Shown piece by piece: positions 57,749 to 64,000 of a DNA stretch of 64,000 bases (the stretch's first letter is position 1; each line of letters begins with the position of its first letter). The DNA is from Methanocella_A sp049676595 (lineage in GTDB: Archaea; Halobacteriota; Methanocellia; Methanocellales; Methanocellaceae). The position numbers were made by a program, and so were the translations under genes. The DNA lies in contig NZ_CP187259.1 of the NCBI RefSeq assembly GCF_049676595.1, positions 1 to 64,000 on the forward strand, given 5' to 3'. The notes beneath the pieces are model-generated. The model did no database searches and was not told where the DNA came from. It worked only from the letters and a program-made list of their open reading frames with translations.

Positions 57749-58693
57749 TTATTGTGCGCCGTTTGACGCCAGGATCTTCTTGAGCTCGGCCACGGGTGCC
57801 TCGGGGTGCTTTGCCAGGTGCTTTGCTGCCTCGGGGTGGTGGAGCAGGGTGCAGTCTTTGCAGCCCCAGACCGGGCAGCCGCTGCTGCCTATGATCCACT
57901 CGCCGAGCTCCGGGTCTTCGCAGGGGTACAGGGGGCAGAAGCAGTAGGTGCAGTCCTGGCCTTCGTAGTGGCAGGGATAATATTTACAGGCGCCCTTGCC
58001 GCGCTTCTCAGGGGGGAACTCGATCCAGCGGAAGCCGTCGTCGCCGCAGGCCAGCACGAACAGCCGGCTCTTGAGAGCGCTTTCTTCGCCGATGCGGTGC
58101 TGGCGCTTGATGCCCTCGGTTACGCCTTTCTTCACGCACCGGTAGATGCTCTGGCCGATCTCGGTAGCGGTCCCCGAGTACTCGTACCGGGGAGGCTCAC
58201 AGACGCCGGTTTCCCGGGGCTCGGTCAGCACTGCGACCGCGTCCGTGGTGGTGCCGGTGAAGTCGAAGCCAAGCTCGAAAAGCGCCTTGGCCTTAGCCTC
58301 GGTGGCAGTGATGATGGCGCTGGACAACGCCCCTTCCGTCATGTCGCCGGGGATTACGAGTAATATATTGATAGTGCCGGGCACCCCGGGGTCGTGGCAC
58401 GGGTTGCTGATGCCCGCGGTGACGAACGCCGTGACGAGCCGGTCGCTGACGATGCACAGGTTGGTCATGTGCACGGCAGTCATGAAGCCGAAGTACGGGC
58501 GTTCCGCTTCGAGGGAATCGGCTACCCTGTCCAGATACTGCATCGGATCGGGCTCGTTGAAGTTCTTGCCGACCTCGTGGTTGATCACTGCGCGGACCCT
58601 GCCTCTGCCGCCGTTGATCCCGGTGCTGATGCCGTCGAAGTCTCCCTTGATGACCAGCGTTTTATCCTTAACGTAATATCTCACTTCCGCCAC
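57749..58693 (-). CDS. cbiZ: Adenosylcobinamide amidohydrolase (CbiZ) with cysteine-rich C-terminus
   Basis: 314 residues. CbiZ domain about 1-205 (DGISTGINGGRGRVRAVINH, FMTAVHMTNLCI, VIPGDMTEGAL). The last about 90 residues are the cysteine-rich small domain seen on cobalamin proteins: CKYYPCHYEGQDCTYCFCP, PC-DPELGEW, CPVWGCKDC. CbiZ cuts the aminopropanol side chain from salvaged cobinamide so it can re-enter the archaeal path. GTG start; a hairpin (CGGGGCC / GGCCCCG) sits just upstream. Next to cfbB and the BtuF-like gene. Confidence 0.9.
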   Translation of the reverse strand: MAEVRYYVKDKTLVIKGDFDGISTGINGGRGRVRAVINHEVGKNFNEPDPMQYLDRVADSLEAERPYFGFMTAVHMTNLCIVSDRLVTAFVTAGISNPCHDPGVPGTINILLVIPGDMTEGALSSAIITATEAKAKALFELGFDFTGTTTDAVAVLTEPRETGVCEPPRYEYSGTATEIGQSIYRCVKKGVTEGIKRQHRIGEESALKSRLFVLACGDDGFRWIEFPPEKRGKGACKYYPCHYEGQDCTYCFCPLYPCEDPELGEWIIGSSGCPVWGCKDCTLLHHPEAAKHLAKHPEAPVAELKKILASNGAQ

Positions 58694-58698
58694 CGCCG

Positions 58699-58717
58699 CG
58701 GGGCCTAAACGGCCCCG
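58699..58717 (-). promoter_or_regulatory. Hairpin in the cbiZ leader
   Basis: CGGGGCC-TAAAC-GGCCCCG, a 7-bp perfect stem only 6 nt upstream of the cbiZ GTG. It would sit on the ribosome binding region and might modulate translation. It does not match the cobalamin riboswitch as far as I can see. Confidence 0.35.
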
Positions 58718-58778
58718 TAATTTTCATTATTGTCTGCGGGGTGGCATAAATACTTAACTTGGAGCAGGAGCCTGCACG

Positions 58779-58840
58779 ATAACCTATATATATGATAGTA
58801 CTTAATAGACAAGAAAAATTGATTTAACTTAAATTAATTT
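58779..58840 (+). promoter_or_regulatory. Promoter and 25-bp palindrome of the btuF-like gene
   Basis: TATA box CTATATATATGATA (about 58781-58794), then AAATTGATTTAA-C-TTAAATTAATTT (58816-58840), 12-bp arms with one mismatch, covering the expected transcript start. Then GAGGT and the ATG. Likely repressor site. Confidence 0.6.
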
Positions 58841-58851
58841 GAGGTATCAGG

Positions 58852-59820
58852 ATGATGAAGCGTATTACAATTATAACGATTCTTTGCGTGCTGATCGTTG
58901 CCCTGAGCGGCTGCACCACGCCATCGCCGACCCCGGCGAACCCGACCGCCACCCCGGCGGCGCAGGCGGGTTACCCGCTGACGTTCACCGACTTCTTCGG
59001 CAAGACCACGACTATCGACAAGCAGCCCGAGCGCATCGTTTCGCTCTCCGCAGCGAACACCGAGATGCTCTTCGCGCTGGGCCTGGGGAGCAAGATCGTA
59101 GGCACGGACGACTACAGCGACTATCCGGCCGAAGCCAGGAACATCACCCACGTGAGCGGGTACAGCGGCGTCAGCTATGAAAAGATCATGGCGATCAACC
59201 CGGACGTGATCTTCGTCGAGGATATCGTCGGAGAAGAAGCTGTGACCAGCCTGAGGGACAAGGGCTACAAAGTCGTCGAGGTCAAGAACAACAACATGAC
59301 CATGATCGTCGAGAACATCGAGCTCATGGGCAGGGTCACCAACACCGAGAGCAACGCTACTGCGCTTGTCAATGACATCAACGCCCGCATGGACAACATC
59401 AGCGCTAAGACTGCAGGCCTGAACGAAAGCCAGAAGCCCGCTGTGCTGCTGCTGGCAGGCTACCTGAGCGGCCAGCCGATCTACGTATACGGCGCCAACA
59501 CTTACGGCGACGACATGATCAAGCTCGACGGCGGCATCAACGCGGCCGGAAACATCACCGAGTACAAGGTCATGAGCACCGAAGCGATCATCGCTGCGGA
59601 CCCCGACTACATCATCATCCCGGTGGACGACGTGATGACGACGCAGAGCGACTTCGACAACTTCAGGAACGGCAACGAGTCGTGGATGCAGGGCCTGTCG
59701 GCCGTGAAGAACGGCAACGTGATCCAGGTCGACGGCAACGTGATGATGCACCCCGGCCCGAGGATGCCGGACGCAGCCATGGTCATCGCCCGCGCAATCC
59801 ACCCGGAGCTCTTCTCGTAA
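58852..59820 (+). CDS. BtuF/iron-type ABC substrate-binding lipoprotein
   Basis: 322 residues. Lipobox LSGC (Cys 21), TPTP linker, then the periplasmic-binding-protein class III fold: TFTDFFGKTTTIDKQPERIVSLSAANTEMLFALG, VGTDDYSDYP, INPDVIFVED, and the closing PGPRMPDA. This family binds corrinoids, siderophores or heme; the neighbouring cbiZ suggests corrinoid. No permease or ATPase follows, so it must partner elsewhere. GAGGT 7 nt before the ATG. Confidence 0.88.
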   Translation: MMKRITIITILCVLIVALSGCTTPSPTPANPTATPAAQAGYPLTFTDFFGKTTTIDKQPERIVSLSAANTEMLFALGLGSKIVGTDDYSDYPAEARNITHVSGYSGVSYEKIMAINPDVIFVEDIVGEEAVTSLRDKGYKVVEVKNNNMTMIVENIELMGRVTNTESNATALVNDINARMDNISAKTAGLNESQKPAVLLLAGYLSGQPIYVYGANTYGDDMIKLDGGINAAGNITEYKVMSTEAIIAADPDYIIIPVDDVMTTQSDFDNFRNGNESWMQGLSAVKNGNVIQVDGNVMMHPGPRMPDAAMVIARAIHPELFS

Positions 59821-59849
59821 TTCGAGCATACAGCAAATACAACATAAAC

Positions 59850-59880
59850 GGCATGCCTCGTGTGCATGCCCCTTTTTTCC
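59850..59880 (+). terminator. Terminator after the btuF-like gene
   Basis: GGCATGC (59850-59856), CTCGTGT, GCATGCC (59864-59870), then CCTTTTTT. Confidence 0.8.
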
Positions 59881-60031
59881 ATCCAGTTTCAGGGTAAACG
59901 TTATTTACTAGATATCACTATCTACAATGGTCAATAATGATAAATTCCTCTAAACGGGGATGCTTAAGTGTAATAGATATATAATATAATTATATTGAGT
60001 CACATAAAAAACTCAGGGATGCGGAATAGAA

Positions 60032-62116
60032 ATGTTAGAGAAGATGTTTTACCCGGCAAGCGTTGCTGTCATCGGAGCATCGCAGGAGAAAGGTAAGGTA
60101 GGCAGAGATGTCCTCAACAACCTGATTGGGGAATTTAAGGGGGCGATCTACCCGATCAATCCCAAGGCGACTGAGATCGAGGGCGTCAAGTGCTATAAAA
60201 GCGTGCTCGAAGTGCCGGGCAGCATCGATCTGGCCGTCATAGTCATCCCCGCCAAACTGGTCGCCCAGGCTATCAAGGAATGCGGCGAGAAGGGCATCAA
60301 GAACGTGATCATCATCTCTGCCGGCTTCAAGGAAGTCGGTGTCGAAGGCGCCAGGCTGGAGAACGAAGTCAAGGAAGTAGCCAAGAGCTATGGAATCCGC
60401 ATCGTAGGGCCGAACTGCCTGGGTGTCCTCAATACTTACTCGAGGTGCAACGCCTCTTTCGCCAAGAAAATGCCGCCCCAGGGCCACATGTCCATCATCT
60501 CCCAGTCGGGCGCGCTGGGCACCGCTATCCTGGACTGGTCCGAGAAGACCGACATCGGCTTCGCCAACTTCGTCAGCTTCGGCAACAAGTCCGACCTGAA
60601 CGAGATCGACTTCATGCAGGCGTGGAGGGACGACAAAGAAACCAACATCATCCTCGCCTACCTCGAGAGCATCACCGACGGCCAGCGGTTTATCAACGTG
60701 GCCCGGGAAGTCTCTAAAGAGAAACCTATCGTAGTCATCAAGAGCGGCAGGACCAGCGCCGGCGCCAGGGCGGCTTCTTCGCACACGGGCAGCCTGGCCG
60801 GGGCTGACGCTGCGTACGATTCGGCGTTCGCCCAGTGCGGCGTCATCAGGGCGGAGACCATGGACGAGTTCTTCGACCTCGCGGGCGGGTTCTCCAACCA
60901 GCCCATCCCCAAGGGCGACCGCGTCTGCATCGTGACCAACGCCGGCGGCCCGGGCATCATCGCTACCGATGCCTGCGAAAGGCACGGCCTGAAGATCGCC
61001 ACGCTGTCCACCGAGACCGTGGACAAGCTCAAGACCACGCTGCCTCCCGCTGCCAACTTCTACAACCCCGTGGACGTGCTGGGAGACGCTTCTGCAAGGC
61101 TGTACGAGTTCGCGCTTAACACCGTGCTCGCAGACGATGGCGTAGACGGCGTCATCGTCCTCGCCACGCCGCAGTCCATGACCGATCCGGTGGGCATCGC
61201 TGAAGTCATCGCGAAGGCCCGGAAGACCACTGACAAGCCCATTTTACCCTGCTTCGTAGGCGGCGTAGTCATGGATGAGGGCGTAAAGGTCCTCAGAAAG
61301 TACAAGCTGCTCAACTACAACGCCCCGGAGCGGGCGGCGTATACCATGCGCATGCTGACCAAGTACAACAATATCCGCAACCGGGTCTTCGAGAAGCCCA
61401 GGCAGTTCGAGGTAGACAAGGCCACTGTCCGCAGGGTCATCGACGAAGCCCGGGCCGCCGGCATCTCTGTACTTGGCCTGGAAGCTCTCCCGGTCCTCGA
61501 GGCGTACGGCATCCCGACGCTGAAATACCGCATCGTCGATAGCGCGGACAAGGCAGTAGCCGCCTCGAAGGAGTTCGGCTACCCGGTGGTCATGAAGATC
61601 GTGTCCCCGCAGATCATCCACAAGTCCGACGTCGGCGGTGTCCGGGTAGGCCTGGACAGCGACGAGGCAGTGCTGAACGCCTACAACAAGATGATGAAGG
61701 ATGTCACTGCAGCAGTTCCCCACTGCCGGATTTCGGGCGTCCTCATCCAGCAGATGGCTACCGGAGGCAAAGAGGTCATCCTCGGCGTGAACCGGGACCC
61801 GCAGTTCGGCCCCCTCCTCATGTTCGGCCTCGGCGGCATCTACGTCGAAGTGCTGAAGGATGTACAGTTCAGGGTCGCCCCGCTGTCGGAGCACGATGCG
61901 CTGGGCATGATCTACGGCATTAAGGCCCACCAGCTGCTGGAAGGCGTGCGCGGTGAGAAGCCCGCGGACATCGAGAAGCTGGTCGAGTTCCTGCAGAGGC
62001 TGTCCCAGCTGGTCACCGACTTCCCGGAGATCCTCGAGCTGGACATCAACCCGGTCAAGGTCTACGAGAAGGGCACCGGCTGCCTGGCACTGGACGCCAG
62101 GATGACCATCACCTGA
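60032..62116 (+). CDS. acd: ADP-forming acetyl-CoA synthetase (fused alpha-beta)
   Basis: 694 residues. Alpha part (about 1-455): CoA-binding Rossmann VAVIGASQEKGKVG, GPNCLGVLN, and the phosphorylated His H251 in SSHTGSLAG. Beta part (about 470-694): ATP-grasp with H530 in IIHKSDVGGVRVG. It makes acetate and ATP from acetyl-CoA and ADP, or acts on other acyl-CoAs. A TATA-rich stretch (ATATATAATATAATTA) lies about 50 nt upstream. Terminator follows. Confidence 0.93.
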   Translation: MLEKMFYPASVAVIGASQEKGKVGRDVLNNLIGEFKGAIYPINPKATEIEGVKCYKSVLEVPGSIDLAVIVIPAKLVAQAIKECGEKGIKNVIIISAGFKEVGVEGARLENEVKEVAKSYGIRIVGPNCLGVLNTYSRCNASFAKKMPPQGHMSIISQSGALGTAILDWSEKTDIGFANFVSFGNKSDLNEIDFMQAWRDDKETNIILAYLESITDGQRFINVAREVSKEKPIVVIKSGRTSAGARAASSHTGSLAGADAAYDSAFAQCGVIRAETMDEFFDLAGGFSNQPIPKGDRVCIVTNAGGPGIIATDACERHGLKIATLSTETVDKLKTTLPPAANFYNPVDVLGDASARLYEFALNTVLADDGVDGVIVLATPQSMTDPVGIAEVIAKARKTTDKPILPCFVGGVVMDEGVKVLRKYKLLNYNAPERAAYTMRMLTKYNNIRNRVFEKPRQFEVDKATVRRVIDEARAAGISVLGLEALPVLEAYGIPTLKYRIVDSADKAVAASKEFGYPVVMKIVSPQIIHKSDVGGVRVGLDSDEAVLNAYNKMMKDVTAAVPHCRISGVLIQQMATGGKEVILGVNRDPQFGPLLMFGLGGIYVEVLKDVQFRVAPLSEHDALGMIYGIKAHQLLEGVRGEKPADIEKLVEFLQRLSQLVTDFPEILELDINPVKVYEKGTGCLALDARMTIT

Positions 62117-62135
62117 GCTAGCTTAAAAATAGTGA

Positions 62136-62168
62136 GGTTGCCGTAGCGGCAACCCGCATACTTTTTTA
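62136..62168. terminator. Bidirectional terminator, acd / FIST
   Basis: GGTTGCC (62136-62142), GTAGC, GGCAACC (62148-62154), T-run at 62162-62167 for the plus strand. The convergent FIST gene ends at 62176; on its side the hairpin is followed by CACTATTTTTAAGC. Confidence 0.75.
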
Positions 62169-62175
62169 TCGCCTT

Positions 62176-63282
62176 TTACAGCAGCACCAGCATAGTCGAA
62201 GTCTGGTTGAGGTGGCCGATGTACTCTTCGCCGTAGGTGCTGAAACCGGCGGTGGGCACGCCTGCGAACAGCTTTCCGTAAGCTTCGGCCTGCCCGGTCT
62301 TCTCGAGCTCCATGGTCCTCAGGACACAGTGGAAGTTGATGATGCCGGTTATGGGGCCTGCTTCGTCACACCTCGCCTGCAGCACCTCTTGCGTGTCCTT
62401 GATGATGTGGGTGGACTCCAGCAGCGATACTTCCATGCCCTCGGGGATGTTGCAGTAGAAGATGATACTATTGTTCTCCAGCCGCTGAGGGCTCCTTACG
62501 TAAGGCTCGTCGTGGAGCATGATGCCGACGGGGTTGTGCATGAAGTAGTCTGGTACTTCAGCCACGGGCCTGCCAACCGCCTCTGCATAGGCGAGCGCTG
62601 CCGGCTTGCCGTCGATCTCCGCCACCTCTCTGGCTGCCTCGTTGGCTTTGGTTACGACCAGCCGCTTATCGAGAACTTTGAAGCTCTGGGTCTTGATTAT
62701 GTCGAAGCCGGCGTCCAGGTGCATGAGGGCCAGAAGAGCTGCATCGGTGTAGGCTTTCCCGCCCGCGTAGACCCGGGTGGCTTCGAACCTGAGGTCGTCG
62801 CCGGCCGAGCCTCCGACGAAGGTGATATCGGTCAGATCGCCGATCTGGTCCATGACCCTCTCCTCGGCTCCGCTCAGGCCGTCGATCAGGACTATCCCGG
62901 CGTACTTCCGGAGGTCCATATGGCTCAGCGGGGCCTTGAAGTGCTCTTCGAACTGCCGGAAAGCAGGCCGGACGTCCACCCGGTCCCGGAGGTTCTCGAC
63001 GACGGCGACCTGCAGGTCGCTCACGACCTCTTTGCCGAGCGCCAGGGCAACCACGGAGCGCCGGAGCATTTGCCCGCTGGTTATTTCGCCCGCGGTCGTA
63101 CAGCCAAACACCGTAGCATCCTCGAACGCGTCCTGCATCTGCCTGCTGACGGACTCGTCGAAGTGCGGCGAGGCAAAAAAGATCAGCGCCTTTGTCTCGA
63201 AGCCCTGGAGCTGGCCTGCGATATCGTTGACAGCCTCCTCTACCGAGTCCCTTGTAGAGTAGGCCGACTTCGCTTTCGTCAT
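62176..63282 (-). CDS. FIST-domain sensory protein
   Basis: 368 residues covering FIST N (about 25-215; KALIFFASPHFDES, FGCTTAGEITSG, FVGGSAGDDLRF) and FIST C (about 225-355; VTKANEAAREVAEIDGKPA, MHDEP-type strands, IINFHCVLRTME, GFSTYGEEY). FIST domains are thought to bind small ligands such as amino acids. Here it stands alone, without kinase, GGDEF or methyl-accepting domain. Operon: single gene. Confidence 0.88.
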   Translation of the reverse strand: MTKAKSAYSTRDSVEEAVNDIAGQLQGFETKALIFFASPHFDESVSRQMQDAFEDATVFGCTTAGEITSGQMLRRSVVALALGKEVVSDLQVAVVENLRDRVDVRPAFRQFEEHFKAPLSHMDLRKYAGIVLIDGLSGAEERVMDQIGDLTDITFVGGSAGDDLRFEATRVYAGGKAYTDAALLALMHLDAGFDIIKTQSFKVLDKRLVVTKANEAAREVAEIDGKPAALAYAEAVGRPVAEVPDYFMHNPVGIMLHDEPYVRSPQRLENNSIIFYCNIPEGMEVSLLESTHIIKDTQEVLQARCDEAGPITGIINFHCVLRTMELEKTGQAEAYGKLFAGVPTAGFSTYGEEYIGHLNQTSTMLVLL

Positions 63283-63422
63283 TTGAAAAAGGTTGCGATC
63301 CGATGCGTAATATAACTACCCTTACAGGTCGGTAATTATAAACGGCAATCCAGGCCACGGGCGGGCCGGAAGAAAGGATTTATAAATTCGTCCGTTACCT
63401 ATTGTAGATAAAGGGTGAACAT

Positions 63423-64000
63423 ATGATTAGCTCGGGATTGAAGGCACAGATCAAGTACATGATTGTCTCTATCCTGGTCATCGGCACTATTGTCGCCGTC
63501 CTCGCCATCCCGTTTTTCCGGCAGGAGCTGAGCGTTTATATTACTATCATCGCTTTAGGAGCGTCGCTGGCGCTGCAGAAGTACATCGCCAGCTTCGTAG
63601 GCCACTTCGTCATCCGGTGGTCCAGTACCTTCGACATCGGCGACCGCATCAGGATCGGCTCCATCAAGGGCGACGTCAGGCACGTCGGCCTGTTCCACAT
63701 CATCCTGGACGAGGTGGGCGACGACGAGAAAATGGGCGGAGAGCTTACCGGCCGGCTGCTCCACATCCCCAACCTCCTCGTGCTCGATCAGCCGGTCCTC
63801 AACTACTCTAAAGACTACTCGATTAAGGACAAGCTCATAGCCAGCGGGTACATCTTCGACGAGATCAGGATACCCCTCAAGCCCACAAGCGACGTCAAAC
63901 GGGCGGTCAAGATTTTAGAAGAGCTTCTCTGGGCGGAGAACTCGACCTTCATGAAGCAGGCCCAGAAAGTGTTCGGCGAAGACGAAGTGCCCAACTTCTT
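63423..64000 (+). CDS. MscS-like mechanosensitive channel, 3' end outside window
   Basis: 192 codons visible, no stop in the window. Two transmembrane segments (about 13-33 and 38-60), then the beta domain: FDIGDRIRIGSIKGDVRHVGLF and PNLLVLDQPVLNYS, the pattern of MscS pore-lining helix and beta domain. The N-terminus is short compared with larger channels. ATG 63423 follows GGTGAAC. Confidence 0.85.
   Translation, partial: MISSGLKAQIKYMIVSILVIGTIVAVLAIPFFRQELSVYITIIALGASLALQKYIASFVGHFVIRWSSTFDIGDRIRIGSIKGDVRHVGLFHIILDEVGDDEKMGGELTGRLLHIPNLLVLDQPVLNYSKDYSIKDKLIASGYIFDEIRIPLKPTSDVKRAVKILEELLWAENSTFMKQAQKVFGEDEVPNF

Noticed and set aside
58693..58852. Cobalamin riboswitch between cbiZ and the btuF-like gene
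   Set aside because: I could not find the conserved B12-box-like core or the needed length; a short palindrome and a small hairpin explain the structure seen.
58834..59829. Antisense frame over the btuF-like gene
   Set aside because: Shadow without domain.
62212..63315. Antisense frame over the FIST gene
   Set aside because: Shadow; FIST motifs are clear on the minus strand.

Overview
This 64 kb window looks like chromosome of a methanogenic euryarchaeon. The closest fit by gene content is the Methanocella / Methanosarcina side of the tree, but that placement is inference, not a search result. The reasons are: a fused Fae-Hps enzyme that uses tetrahydromethanopterin chemistry, an archaeal-type triosephosphate isomerase, a DhnA-type class I aldolase, an Ni-sirohydrochlorin/cobyrinate a,c-diamide synthase, an HdrB/D-like CCG-domain protein, pyruvate carboxylase split into A and B subunits, an ADP-forming acetyl-CoA synthetase, archaeal TATA boxes, and ribosome binding sites of the GGTGATC/GGAGG type. 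Genes are GC-rich and tightly packed. The intergenic gaps are AT-richer and hold many repeats.

Layout. 0-1.7 kb: an AT-rich gap, then nucleotidyltransferase and CutA. 1.7-7.3 kb: an M50 protease, a small membrane protein, a flavodoxin-ferredoxin, purC and two glycine-rich exported proteins. 7.4-11.4 kb: pycB and pycA, the latter fused to biotin protein ligase. 11.9-14.8 kb: signal peptidase, a helical protein, a 45-residue Lys-rich protein and a PrsW-like protease. 15-25 kb: cyclophilin, methyltransferase, MarR-nitrilase operon, aldolase, tpiA, fae-hps. 25-33 kb: lipoproteins and two paralogous modules, each a winged-helix regulator divergent from a flavin-reductase-type operon with a palindromic operator between. 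33.6-40.5 kb: membrane-bound regulator, secreted protein, ABC exporter operon and sensor kinase. 42-48.6 kb: trpC-E-GD-F-B-A operon behind two TGTACA boxes. 49-55.7 kb: a second membrane-bound double winged-helix regulator, a GxxExxY protein inside a repeat element, and a TetR-MMPL exporter pair. 55.8-64 kb: corrinoid/F430 genes (cfbB/cbiA, cbiZ, btuF-like), acetyl-CoA synthetase, a FIST protein and the start of an MscS channel.

The most unusual feature is the set of intergenic repeats. At least five families of long interrupted palindromes (called P, Q, R, S and T here) are built from short, mostly 9-bp, tandem words. They occur only between genes and fill every convergent gap longer than about 200 bp. 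In two places one is nested inside another (P1 in Q2, R in P2), which shows mobility. One copy (P3) carries a gene for a GxxExxY protein with PD-(D/E)XK-like residues, a candidate mobilising nuclease. Other points: a biotin carboxylase-biotin ligase fusion, two genes whose best-supported start is an ACG codon, and a 35-residue repeat array in the MMPL exporter.
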